Numbered from the stretch's first letter, positions 15,305-22,413 are shown. The stretch: 24,379 nt of DNA from an uncultured Oscillibacter sp. (GCA_900551885.1 URXS01000021.1:1-24379), one strand, 5' to 3'. Notes: generated by a model not told the origin, from the letters alone. Numbers and translations: made by a program.

Positions 15305-17048
15305 CAATGCTCACTCCTTCCTGCTGGGATTCGTAGACCTCACGGTAAATTTCGGAGTTTTTCATCAGCTCTGCGTGGGTGCCCTGCGCCACTATGTGGC
15401 CGCCGTCCATCACCAGAATCAGGTCCGCCTCACACACGGAGGCCACCCGCTGGGCAATGATCAGCTTGGTGGTGTCCTTCAGCTCCGAGGAGAAAGCGGC
15501 TCGGATCTTGGCGTCGGTGGCGGTATCCACGGCGGAGGTGGAATCGTCCAGAATCAGCACCTTGGGCCGCTTCAAAATGGCCCGGGCAATGCACAGCCGC
15601 TGCTTCTGACCACCGGAGACATTGACGCCTCCCTGGCCCAGATCTGTGTCCAGGCCATCCGGCATCCGTTCCAGGAACTCGTCGGCGCAGGCGGAGCGGC
15701 AGGCGGCCCAGAGCTGCTCATCCGTGGCGTTGGGGTCGCCCCACAGGAGATTCTCACGGATGGTACCGGAGAACAGGGTATTCTTTTGCAGCACCACGCT
15801 GACCTGGTCCCGCAGATGCTCCATGGTGTAGTCCGCCACCGGGCGGCCACCCACAGAAACGGTTCCTTCTGTGGCCTCGTACAGTCTCGGAATCAGGGAG
15901 ACCAAGGTGGTCTTGGCACTGCCGGTGCCGCCCAGGATGCCCACAGTCTGGCCGGAGCGGATATGCAGGTTCACGTCCCGGAGAATCCACTCTGGGCTCT
16001 GGGGATCGTACTTGAAGGAGACATGGTCAAAATCAATGCTGCCGTCCTTGACCTCGGCGGGAACGGCGTTGCCGTTTTCATCGGTGTCGGTGACGGCCCG
16101 GTCGTTGTCGATGGCGGGCCGCTCCTCCAGCACCTCCCGAATCCGGCGGGCACAGGCGATGGAGCGGGTCATCATCATGAAGATCATGGACACCATCATC
16201 AGGGAGATCATGATCTGGGTGATGTAGGTGAAGTAAGTGATCAGCTTTCCGGCTTCCAGAGTCCCGGCGTAGACCATCTGGCCGCCGAACCACATGACGG
16301 CGATAATGGTGCCGTAGACAATGAGCATCATGATGGGCATGTTGATGACCACCATACCGAAGGCCCGTTGGGCGTTGGACTTCAGGTCCAGGTTGCGCTT
16401 TGCGAACTTTTCCCGCTCATGGTCCTCCCGCACGAAGGACTTCACTACCCGGATACCGGTCAGGTCCTCCTGAACCACCAGGTTCAGTGCGTCGGTCTTT
16501 TCCTGCATGGCGCGGAACATGGGACTGGCCTTGGAGAGGATCAGTCCAACCGCCACCGCCAGCAGTGGCAGCGCCACCAGAAAGACGTTGCTGAGCTGGC
16601 GGCTGATGCGGATAGAGAGGAACAGCGCACACACCAGCATCACCGGGGCGCGTACCAGCAGGCGCATACCGAACATCAGCGTCATCTGCATATTGTTGAC
16701 GTCGTTGGTCAGCCGGGTCACCAGGGAGGCGGTGGAGAACTTCTCAATGTTGGAGAAGGCATAGTCCTGAATATGGTCATATTCCGCAGCCCGCAGATTG
16801 GCGCCGAAACCCATGCCCGCCGTGGCGGAGCAGGCGGCGGCACCCAGGCCGAAGCAAAGGGACACCATGGCCATGACCACCATGAGAATCCCCTTTCGCA
16901 GAATGTAGCTCTGATCGCCGGTGGCAATCCCCACATCCACAATGTCGCTCATGACCAGCGGAATCAACAGCTCGAAAACGGCCTCCGCCGCACTGCATCC
17001 GATGCCCAGGGCAATCCAGCCGGCGTAGGGCTTCATATACTTTGTCAT
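15297..17048 (-). CDS. ABC exporter half, heterodimer subunit 1 (degenerate catalytic site)
   Basis: 583 residues: six-helix transmembrane domain (about 10-310), then the ATPase domain. Walker A is the variant GGTGSAKT (373-380, Ala378 for the usual Gly). The signature is canonical SGGQKQR. Walker B is LILDD with Asp502 where the catalytic Glu should be. The switch histidine is replaced by Gln533 (IIAQRVASV). These changes are the known mark of the non-hydrolysing site in heterodimeric ABC exporters, and they match the altered LSQGE signature of subunit 2, which faces this site. The ATG overlaps the marR stop as ATGA (17048-17045). GAGGAGG lies 10 nt upstream. Confidence 0.92.
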   Translation of the reverse strand: MTKYMKPYAGWIALGIGCSAAEAVFELLIPLVMSDIVDVGIATGDQSYILRKGILMVVMAMVSLCFGLGAAACSATAGMGFGANLRAAEYDHIQDYAFSNIEKFSTASLVTRLTNDVNNMQMTLMFGMRLLVRAPVMLVCALFLSIRISRQLSNVFLVALPLLAVAVGLILSKASPMFRAMQEKTDALNLVVQEDLTGIRVVKSFVREDHEREKFAKRNLDLKSNAQRAFGMVVINMPIMMLIVYGTIIAVMWFGGQMVYAGTLEAGKLITYFTYITQIMISLMMVSMIFMMMTRSIACARRIREVLEERPAIDNDRAVTDTDENGNAVPAEVKDGSIDFDHVSFKYDPQSPEWILRDVNLHIRSGQTVGILGGTGSAKTTLVSLIPRLYEATEGTVSVGGRPVADYTMEHLRDQVSVVLQKNTLFSGTIRENLLWGDPNATDEQLWAACRSACADEFLERMPDGLDTDLGQGGVNVSGGQKQRLCIARAILKRPKVLILDDSTSAVDTATDAKIRAAFSSELKDTTKLIIAQRVASVCEADLILVMDGGHIVAQGTHAELMKNSEIYREVYESQQEGVSIDG

Positions 17049-17482
17049 GTGGCTTGATCCTCCTCTAAATTTCGAATAATCCGGCCCAGAAGGTCTCGGA
17101 ACTGCTCCGTTTCCTGGGGGGTAAAGCCCCGCACCATGGCAGCCTCCGACTCCCGGAAGCTCCGCTCGAACAGGGCCTGCTGCTGACGGCCCTTGTCCGT
17201 GAGGGTAATCAGCCGGCGGCGGGCATCGCTACCGCTGACACTGCGGACCACCAGCTCCTTCTCCGCCATCCGGTCCAGAATGCCGTTGGCAGTGGAGGGC
17301 TTCACCTTTAAAAAGTCCGTCACCTGGCACTGGGGCGCTTGCCCACCGTGACGGAACAAATACAGCAGCACGTGGGTCTGGACTGAGGTCACCTCATACC
17401 GGCTCAACCGTGCCTCCATTCCGGACCTGACCAGATGGGCACACCGCCCCAGCATAGGCCCCAGGGCGTTGGCGTAAAACAT
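17045..17482 (-). CDS. MarR-family transcriptional regulator of the ABC exporter operon
   Basis: 145 residues. Winged-helix MarR domain: recognition region QVTDFLKVKPSTANGILDRMAEKELVVRS, then the wing with the conserved D-x-R (SGSDARRRLITLTDKGRQ). The start at 17482 is chosen because GGGGAGGT lies 7 nt upstream and the protein begins at family length; longer in-frame versions run through the promoter. Its gene is first in marR-ABC-ABC with 4-nt and 8-nt overlaps. Two palindromes cover the promoter downstream of -10, so it very probably represses its own operon and releases it on ligand binding (inference). Confidence 0.93.
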   Translation of the reverse strand: MFYANALGPMLGRCAHLVRSGMEARLSRYEVTSVQTHVLLYLFRHGGQAPQCQVTDFLKVKPSTANGILDRMAEKELVVRSVSGSDARRRLITLTDKGRQQQALFERSFRESEAAMVRGFTPQETEQFRDLLGRIIRNLEEDQAT

Positions 17483-17500
17483 GCGGATACCTCCCCCTTT

Positions 17501-17531
17501 ATTTAGCGTGCTAAATATTAGCAGGCTAAAT
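17501..17531. promoter_or_regulatory. Tandem palindromic MarR operators
   Basis: Site 1 is ATTTAGCGTGCTAAAT (17501-17516), a perfect 7-2-7 palindrome. Site 2 is TTAGC-AG-GCTAA (17518-17529). Centres are 15 bp apart, so two dimers would bind different faces of the DNA. They lie between the -10 box and the marR ribosome site. A further TAGC half-site follows at 17534. Confidence 0.75.
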
Positions 17532-17559
17532 ACTAGCACAGTACAAGGGGAATTGTCAA
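17530..17559 (-). promoter_or_regulatory. Sigma-A promoter of marR-ABC-ABC
   Basis: Minus strand TTGACA (17559-17554), 18-nt spacer, TAGTAT (17535-17530). The two palindromes cover the region from -10 into the transcript start. Confidence 0.75.
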
Positions 17560-17593
17560 CACGGAAATAATGGGAACTTTTTGAACGATTTAT

Positions 17594-17621
17594 GAACGAA
17601 TTTTTGCGAATTTTTTCGTTC
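17594..17621. repeat. AT-rich inverted repeat between divergent promoters
   Basis: GAACGAA (17594-17600) and TTCGTTC (17615-17621), centred about 47 bp upstream of the -35 box of the candidate sRNA. A third GAACGA copy lies at 17583-17588. It could be an operator or an UP-like region. Confidence 0.4.
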
Positions 17622-17654
17622 TGTAAACAAATTGTGAAGCTTCCCTTCAGACTG

Positions 17655-17683
17655 TTGACTTTCCCCTCTCCTGCCGCTATGAT
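17655..17683 (+). promoter_or_regulatory. Strong orphan promoter of the candidate small RNA
   Basis: TTGACT (17655-17660), a 17-nt spacer and TATGAT (17678-17683), with AT-rich DNA upstream. No gene with a ribosome site follows before the terminator at 17748. Confidence 0.75.
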
Positions 17684-17689
17684 GAATTC

Positions 17690-17794
17690 AACAAGCAGAA
17701 AGCTTGTAAACACACACACCATTTTCCCTCTCCTTTCTCTATATCATACAGGAAGGCGGGCAGTCCGAAGGGACTGCCCGCTTTCCTGTTTTTT
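17690..17794 (+). ncRNA. Candidate small RNA of about 105 nt
   Basis: Defined by the promoter at 17655-17683 and the strong terminator at 17748-17794. It folds as a 5' hairpin, ACAAGC/GCTTGT with an AGAAA loop (17691-17707), then an unpaired linker of about 40 nt, then the terminator stem. The linker has a 20-nt pyrimidine-rich core (17721-17740) containing CCCTCTCCTTTCTCT, complementary to GGAG-type ribosome sites. No frame has a ribosome site; the only ATG overlaps the -10 box, and its frame runs through the terminator. It resembles base-pairing sRNAs of low- and high-GC Firmicutes in layout only. I do not recognise it as a known family. Confidence 0.6.
17748..17794 (+). terminator. Strong plus-strand terminator ending the candidate sRNA
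   Basis: A 19-bp stem (17748-17766 with 17771-17789), core GCGGGCAGTCC / GGACTGCCCGC, one G-U pair, GAAG loop, then TTTTTT. The minus strand has no T-run, so it works in the plus direction. Confidence 0.9.
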
Positions 17795-17887
17795 CGAAAA
17801 GAAGCTGGGATGCCTTTTGTGCCTCACCGTTTCCCAACACCCCCGCAGAGAACCGCTACCTTTCATCACATCTTTTTATTTATCGAA

Positions 17888-17917
17888 AAACAATAAAAAA
17901 TCATTGACAAACAATAA
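17888..17917. promoter_or_regulatory. Direct repeats at the DUF2975-XRE operon promoter
   Basis: AAACAATAA at 17888-17896 and again at 17909-17917, exactly 21 bp apart (two helical turns), flanking the -35 box. This is a plausible operator for the small XRE regulator encoded two genes in. Confidence 0.45.
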
Positions 17918-17933
17918 TGCCGCATGGTAGGAT
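17904..17933 (+). promoter_or_regulatory. Promoter of the DUF2975-XRE-DUF4173 operon
   Basis: TTGACA (17904-17909), 18-nt spacer ending TGG, TAGGAT (17928-17933), so a consensus -35 plus an extended -10. Confidence 0.75.
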
Positions 17934-17955
17934 ACAGGCAAAAGGAGGAATGCCC

Positions 17956-18552
17956 ATGGAAGCATCCCATGTGCGGAAGATTGCCCGTGTCCTGAATGTT
18001 CTGGTGCAGATCGCTCTGATTTGTAATATCGTCATCTTATACCTAGTGCCTGTGGCAGTGGTTTCGCTGGATCTGTCGGAGGGATCCGGCCTGCTGGCGG
18101 GAGTAGCAGCATATCTGGGAGACTTTCTCCATCCCGGGGAAGATGATATTCTGGCTGCCGGAGCGGCCGCCAGCTTTCTGGCCTGGTTCTGGTGCTGGAA
18201 AAGCTCCAGGACACTGGTCCTGACACTGTTTCTGGTGGTCTCCGGCATCTGCACCGCCATCATTCTCTGGCAGGGACGGCGAGTGCTGCGGACGATTTTG
18301 CGCGGAGAGCCCTTTTCCCTGGAGAACGCCATCAGCCTGCGGCGGGCCGCCGTGTGTTCCTTTGTCATCGCCGTTGCGGCCCTGGCGCGGGTAATCTGCA
18401 ACATGTGCCTTTTCCACTCCGCAATGCCCTTACTGTCCTACAACGCCCTGTTCGTGCCCATCTTTGCTATGGCGGGGCTTCTCTGTCTGGTCATGTCCGC
18501 CCTGTTTCGTCAGGCGGCAGAGATCAAGGCGGAGAACGACCTGACGATTTGA
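17956..18552 (+). CDS. DUF2975 family membrane protein
   Basis: 198 residues with four hydrophobic segments: about 12-34 (LNVLVQIALICNIVILYLV), a second pass near TLVLTLFLVVSGICTAIILW, a third at AAVCSFVIAVAALARVIC, and a last at PIFAMAGLLCLVMSALF. The RxILRGEPFSLENAISLRRAA segment between passes 2 and 3 is typical of DUF2975. Function is unknown. The family is nearly always next to a small XRE regulator, as here (8 nt downstream). The start at 17956 has AGGAGG 7 nt upstream; the ATG at 17950 is too near it. Confidence 0.88.
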   Translation: MEASHVRKIARVLNVLVQIALICNIVILYLVPVAVVSLDLSEGSGLLAGVAAYLGDFLHPGEDDILAAGAAASFLAWFWCWKSSRTLVLTLFLVVSGICTAIILWQGRRVLRTILRGEPFSLENAISLRRAAVCSFVIAVAALARVICNMCLFHSAMPLLSYNALFVPIFAMAGLLCLVMSALFRQAAEIKAENDLTI

Positions 18553-18560
18553 GGTGGGCC

Positions 18561-18779
18561 ATGGCGATCGTAGTGAATCTGGATGTGGTGATGGCCCGGC
18601 GAAAGATGTCCCTGAATCAGCTCTCGGAGAAAGTGGACATCACTCTGGCCAACCTCTCCATTTTAAAGAACAACAAGGCCAAGGCGGTGCGCTTTTCCAC
18701 CCTGGAGGCCATCTGCGCCGCTCTGGACTGCCAGCCGGGGGACCTGCTGGAGTACGTGCCTGATGAAGAGGCCCCCTGA
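18561..18779 (+). CDS. Small XRE-family regulator, DUF2975-associated (YozG-like)
   Basis: 72 residues, essentially one HTH_26/XRE domain: VVNLDVVMARRKMSLNQLSE, then VDITLANLSILKNNKAKAVR as the recognition region, ending CQPGDLLEYVPDEE. It resembles the small regulators that follow DUF2975 genes. GAGGTGG lies just before the ATG at 18561, partly within the previous stop region. It probably regulates its own operon through the repeats at 17888-17917 (inference). Confidence 0.88.
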   Translation: MAIVVNLDVVMARRKMSLNQLSEKVDITLANLSILKNNKAKAVRFSTLEAICAALDCQPGDLLEYVPDEEAP

Positions 18780-18801
18780 GGGCCGGCCAAAGAGAACATT
18801 T

Positions 18802-18822
18802 CTGTCCGCAATATGCGGACAG
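18802..18822 (+). other. Intercistronic hairpin before the DUF4173 gene
   Basis: CTGTCCGCA-ATA-TGCGGACAG, a perfect 9-bp stem between the XRE stop (18779) and the AAAGGAG ribosome site. It has no U-run, so it is not a terminator. It may protect or set off the downstream message. Confidence 0.55.
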
Positions 18823-18842
18823 TCGCAAAAGGAGAATTGCAT

Positions 18843-20363
18843 ATGTCTGTTCCTGAAAATGCCCTCCCCGCCGGAGGGCAGGCGAAGCTTACCCAAAAAG
18901 CCTCAAAAACCTATGAAATTGACCACCGTGACCGCTGGGTACTGGCCGGCACTTTCGTGTGGTGTTTTCTTGTAGTGGACAGTCTGCTGTGGAGCTGGCC
19001 CTGGGGACTGGGCCTGTCCGCCGTTGGAGCCCTGGGGTATGTGTTGACGCTGGCGGCGCTGGGGCCCGCCTGCCTGAAGCGGCGGGAGGACCGGTTGCTG
19101 CTGGTAATGAACCTGGCGCTGTTCGCCTCCTTCGCCCTGACATCCAACACCTGGTTCCGCTGGTGGAACTTCCTGGCGCTGCTGGTATTGGTGCCGGTGC
19201 ACCTGATGTCCCTGTCCGGGGCGGCCCGGCTGCCCTGGTGGCGACCTGTGATGCTGTGGGAACGGCTGTGCCTACTGCTGTTGGGCTTTTTCGGCCAACT
19301 GGGCGCCGCCGGAGCCGCCCTGACCTCCGCCTCTACGCCGCGACGGCGGACGTTGACGGCGGTGCTGGGCATAGCGGGTGCCCTGGGACTGCTGGCGGTG
19401 CTGGTGCCGGTGCTGGCCTCCGCCGATGCCCTGTTCGCCGCAGCCACGGCAGACCTCAGGGCCTTTGTCAGTGCACACTTCACCTCCACTCTCTGGAAGC
19501 TGATCTGGGCAGTGATTTTGACGCCTTTCGTGTTCAGTCTGCTGTATTTTCTGCGGCGCCCCGCTCCCCTGTCCCAGTCCCAGGAGCGGCCGGGGCGGAC
19601 GGTGGACGGTCTGGCCTTTGCCGTGATGCTGGCAGCCGTGGTGGCGCTGTACGCCCTGTTTCTGGCGGTCCAGTCCGCCGGGCTCTTCGGCGGAGAGGCA
19701 TACCTGGCCAGTCGGGGACTGTCCTACGCCCAGTGGGCCCGCAGCGGCTTTTTCCAAATGGTCGGCGTGACCATCGTAAATCTGACGGTGCTGCTGTTGG
19801 CACTGACATTCTCCCGCCGGGGCGGGGGGTGCTTCACGGTGGTACGGCTGCTGGGGGCGGTACTGACGGCGGAAAGCTTTCTCCTGCTGGCCTCCGCTGC
19901 CTGGCGGATGACACTGTACGTCAGCGCCTACGGTCTGTCCTTCAAGCGGGTGATGACTTACTGGGGCATGGCCATGATGGCCCTGTTTTTCGTGGCGGCA
20001 GCCTGGAAGCTGGCAAAGCCGGACTTCCGCTTCTTCCGGGCGGCACTGCCCCTGGCCCTGGCCGGATGGCTGGTGATCAACTGCGTACCGGCGGACTATC
20101 TGGTGGCCCGGGACCAGGTGGATCGATACCTCTCCGGCCAGAGTGAGACCATCGACGCGGAATACCTGCTCTACAGCCTATCCTACGATACCCTGTCCCA
20201 ACTGGACCGGCTGGACGGAACTCTCATCTGCCAAGACTGGGCCACCGGCGGGCAAACCCGGCTCTCCACCCTGCTGGAGCAGCGGCGGGAAGAGGCCCGG
20301 GAGGTCTGTTCCGACTGGCAGAGCTGGAACCTGTCGGCATGCCTGGCCGCCATGGGGAGGTGA
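18843..20363 (+). CDS. DUF4173 domain polytopic membrane protein
   Basis: 506 residues with about eleven hydrophobic segments. The DUF4173 signature lies in the second half: YAQWARSGFFQMVGVTIVNL, then TLYVSAYGLSFKRVMTYWGM, and the soluble C-terminal stretch DYLVARDQVDRYLSGQSETI with LSYDTLSQL. The ATG at 18843 follows AAAGGAG by 8 nt; an in-frame upstream codon lies inside the hairpin. Function unknown. It is the third gene of an operon with DUF2975 and XRE, an association seen in many Clostridia. A regulated envelope role is inferred. Confidence 0.87.
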   Translation: MSVPENALPAGGQAKLTQKASKTYEIDHRDRWVLAGTFVWCFLVVDSLLWSWPWGLGLSAVGALGYVLTLAALGPACLKRREDRLLLVMNLALFASFALTSNTWFRWWNFLALLVLVPVHLMSLSGAARLPWWRPVMLWERLCLLLLGFFGQLGAAGAALTSASTPRRRTLTAVLGIAGALGLLAVLVPVLASADALFAAATADLRAFVSAHFTSTLWKLIWAVILTPFVFSLLYFLRRPAPLSQSQERPGRTVDGLAFAVMLAAVVALYALFLAVQSAGLFGGEAYLASRGLSYAQWARSGFFQMVGVTIVNLTVLLLALTFSRRGGGCFTVVRLLGAVLTAESFLLLASAAWRMTLYVSAYGLSFKRVMTYWGMAMMALFFVAAAWKLAKPDFRFFRAALPLALAGWLVINCVPADYLVARDQVDRYLSGQSETIDAEYLLYSLSYDTLSQLDRLDGTLICQDWATGGQTRLSTLLEQRREEAREVCSDWQSWNLSACLAAMGR

Positions 20364-20388
20364 CAGCGTGAGAAAGGGAGGATTTTTC

Positions 20389-20796
20389 ATGGGGCGTTTG
20401 GGGCCGGTCCTGGCTTGTACGCTGGCCACGCTGCTGTGCCTGGGTCTTTATTGGAATCAGCCCTGGCTGCGGGCGGAACGCTTCGTGGAAACCCACGGGG
20501 CGGAATTGGAGGAAGCCCTGGAGGGAGACGGCGGCATCCCTGCGAATATCGGATACAAAACCTACAACCTCTGGGGCGAGAACGGAGAGATGGTGGAATT
20601 TATTCTCTCCGCCTGGGGGGACACCTACTACGGCTGCTATTACTCCCGTGAGGATCTCCCCTTCCCCTTTCAGGACGCCGGCGTACCGCTGACGGAGGAA
20701 CCGGATGGCCGCTGGACCTGGACCGCCCAGGGCGACAACCACGGTGTCACCTGGAAGCTCTCCGGCAAATGGTACTACTTTGAGGCCTCCTTCTGA
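20389..20796 (+). CDS. Small membrane-anchored protein of unknown function
   Basis: 135 residues: one N-terminal hydrophobic segment (about 4-22, LGPVLACTLATLLCLGLYW), then a soluble domain rich in Trp, Tyr and Gly (YNLWGENGEMVEFILSAWGD, TYYGCYYSRED). No family is recognised. The start is uncertain: the ATG at 20389 has GGGAGG 7 nt upstream, but an in-frame GTG at 20368 has GGAGG at equal distance and would add seven residues. It is 25 nt after the DUF4173 stop and before a terminator, so it is the operon's last gene. The soluble part is probably outside the cell. Confidence 0.75.
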   Translation: MGRLGPVLACTLATLLCLGLYWNQPWLRAERFVETHGAELEEALEGDGGIPANIGYKTYNLWGENGEMVEFILSAWGDTYYGCYYSREDLPFPFQDAGVPLTEEPDGRWTWTAQGDNHGVTWKLSGKWYYFEASF

Positions 20797-20807
20797 AATC
20801 CATCCTG

Positions 20808-20852
20808 TGTCCCCGTTTCGACAAGCCGGAACGGGGACATTCTCTTGTTTTT
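20808..20852 (+). terminator. Terminator of the DUF2975-XRE-DUF4173 operon
   Basis: TGTCCCCGTT (20808-20817) with AACGGGGACA (20830-20839), then TTCTCTTGTTTTT. The T-rich tail also supplies the -35 box of the following promoter. Confidence 0.85.
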
Positions 20853-20873
20853 CCACGCCGGACCTCATATAAT
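20845..20873 (+). promoter_or_regulatory. Promoter of the ECF sigma / anti-sigma operon (sigma-A type)
   Basis: TTGTTT (20845-20850), a 17-nt spacer and a perfect TATAAT (20868-20873). Start near 20880, leader about 90 nt. No ECF-type self-promoter (AAC / CGTC form) is obvious in the leader. Confidence 0.65.
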
Positions 20874-20969
20874 AAAAGAAGGAATTTTTTCCTAGTCACT
20901 GTCACCTTTCCCACCTCAAAATCATCTGAATAGATGACCGGTCAAAAGCGTAAAGGAGCGCTCCAACCC

Positions 20970-21455
20970 ATGCAGACCATCATGGACAAGGAAACATTCA
21001 CTCGTCAGGTGGTGCAGAACCAAGAGGCACTGTTTCGAACGGCCCGGGCCATTCTCCGTCAGGACCAGGACGCCGAGGACGCCGTGCAGGAGGCCATCTG
21101 TTCTGCGTTCACCCACCGGGCCCTGCTGCGGGATCAGGAAAAATTCAAGCCCTGGATCCTGCGCATTGTGGCAAACCAGTGCTACGAGCAGTGCCGCCGC
21201 CGGCGGCCCACCGTGGACCTGACGGATGTGGAAGGTGTCCTTCCAGCAGTGGACACCGACCCCACAGAGCGCCTGACTCTGTGGCAGGCGGTGCTGTCCT
21301 TGCCGGAAGAACTCCGTCTCACGGTGACTTTGTTTTACTATGACGATCTCTCCATCCGGGAGATCAGCCAGGTCCTCTCCGTCAGTCAGGCGGCGGTGAA
21401 GACCCGGCTCTCCCGGGGGAGAGCACGGCTGCGGTCCATGCTGCGGGAAACGTGA
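20970..21455 (+). CDS. ECF-type RNA polymerase sigma factor, SigV-like
   Basis: 161 residues. Region 2 is seen at about 18-50 (LFRTARAILRQDQDAEDAVQEA, with the usual D-A-E-D-A-V-Q-E-A of core binding). Region 4 is at about 105-158 (LPEELRLTVTLFYYDDLSIREISQVL, then SQAAVKTRLSRGRARLR, the -35 recognition helix). Region 3 is missing, as in all ECF sigmas. The next gene is an RsiV-type anti-sigma, so the sigV class is inferred. The start at 20970 is used because AAAGGAG lies 11 nt upstream; an in-frame ATG at 20934 has no ribosome site. Confidence 0.9.
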   Translation: MQTIMDKETFTRQVVQNQEALFRTARAILRQDQDAEDAVQEAICSAFTHRALLRDQEKFKPWILRIVANQCYEQCRRRRPTVDLTDVEGVLPAVDTDPTERLTLWQAVLSLPEELRLTVTLFYYDDLSIREISQVLSVSQAAVKTRLSRGRARLRSMLRET

Positions 21456-21465
21456 GGAATATAAG

Positions 21466-22320
21466 ATGGAACAATTTGACGAGTTCGACAAGCAATTGAA
21501 AGAGCGGGCCCGGCAGGAGCAGATCCCTCTGCCGGAGGACTACCCCGGCAGGGTCTTCGCCACCTGTGCCGGGCTGAAGGAGACCGGCGCCCAACGCAGG
21601 CGCAGTTCCTCCCGGTTCTTCCGCCGGATGGGCTGCGGTGTGGCCGCCGCCCTGGCCCTGTTTGTGGCGCTGCCCAACCTGTCGCCCACCGTGGCGGCAG
21701 CCATGGTGGATGTCCCTGTACTGGGTCCCCTGGTGGAGATCGTCACCTTTCGCAATTACACCTACGACGACGGTCACAGCTCCGCCGATGTGGCGGTGCC
21801 GGAGCTGGGCGGCAGCGACGCCGCCGATCAGGTCAACGACCAGGTCCAAACCTATACCGATCAGTTGATTGCCCGGTTCAAGGCCGACTGTGAGCGTATC
21901 GGCGAGGGCTATCAGGGGCTGGACGTGTCCTCCACCGTGGTGACCGACACCGACACCTGGTTCACCCTGCGGATCGACGCCACGGAAACCATGGCCAGCG
22001 GCTATGATTTCAGCCGCTTCTACCACATCGACAAGACCACCGGCCAGGTGGTGACCCTCAGTGACCTGTTCCCGGCGGGCTCTGACTATGTGGATGTTCT
22101 CTCGGCGGAGGTCCGGTCCCAAATGGAGGCCCGGATGGCCGCTGACGAGAATCAGATGTTCTTCCTGGACGAGTTCACCAGTATTGACCCGGAGCAGAAC
22201 TTTTACTGGAACGACAGCGGTGAGCTGGTGTTGGTATTCGACGAGTACGCCGTGGCCCCCGGCGCCATGGGCATGGTGGAATTCACCATCCCTGCTGCCG
22301 TCACGGACAGTCTTCGCTGA
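21466..22320 (+). CDS. RsiV-type anti-sigma factor (DUF4163/DUF3298 ectodomain)
   Basis: 284 residues. Short cytoplasmic sigma-binding N-terminus (1-54), one transmembrane segment about 55-79 followed by a possible signal peptidase site (A77-A78-A79), then an ectodomain with a DUF4163-like part (about 90-170) and a DUF3298 part (about 195-280: TLSDLFPAGSDYVDVLSAEV, FYWNDSGELVLVFDEYAVAP). In Bacillus subtilis RsiV binds lysozyme, is cut by signal peptidase and an intramembrane protease, and frees SigV. The same scheme is likely here. Gene starts 10 nt after the sigma stop, with GAGGA upstream. Confidence 0.88.
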   Translation: MEQFDEFDKQLKERARQEQIPLPEDYPGRVFATCAGLKETGAQRRRSSSRFFRRMGCGVAAALALFVALPNLSPTVAAAMVDVPVLGPLVEIVTFRNYTYDDGHSSADVAVPELGGSDAADQVNDQVQTYTDQLIARFKADCERIGEGYQGLDVSSTVVTDTDTWFTLRIDATETMASGYDFSRFYHIDKTTGQVVTLSDLFPAGSDYVDVLSAEVRSQMEARMAADENQMFFLDEFTSIDPEQNFYWNDSGELVLVFDEYAVAPGAMGMVEFTIPAAVTDSLR

Positions 22321-22369
22321 AAATGCTCCTCTCCGACGGGAAACTATTATGGGCACTCATGAAAAATGA

Positions 22370-22402
22370 AAAGAGGCGGCGCCTTCGGCGCCGCCTCTTT
22401 TT
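22370..22402. terminator. Bidirectional terminator between rsiV-like and nucleotidyltransferase genes
   Basis: AAAGAGGCGGCGCC (22370-22383), TTC loop, GGCGCCGCCTCTTT (22387-22400). T-run on the plus strand and matching A-run on the other side, so it serves both convergent genes. Confidence 0.9.
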
Positions 22403-22413
22403 GCCTCTGTCCT

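Noticed and set aside
15273..17057. 594-codon plus-strand frame opposite ABC subunit 1
   Set aside because: Antisense shadow of a gene with clear ABC motifs; no domain in its own translation.
17592..17930. 112-codon plus-strand frame over the candidate sRNA
   Set aside because: No ribosome site, runs through a strong terminator, composition unlike the neighbouring genes.
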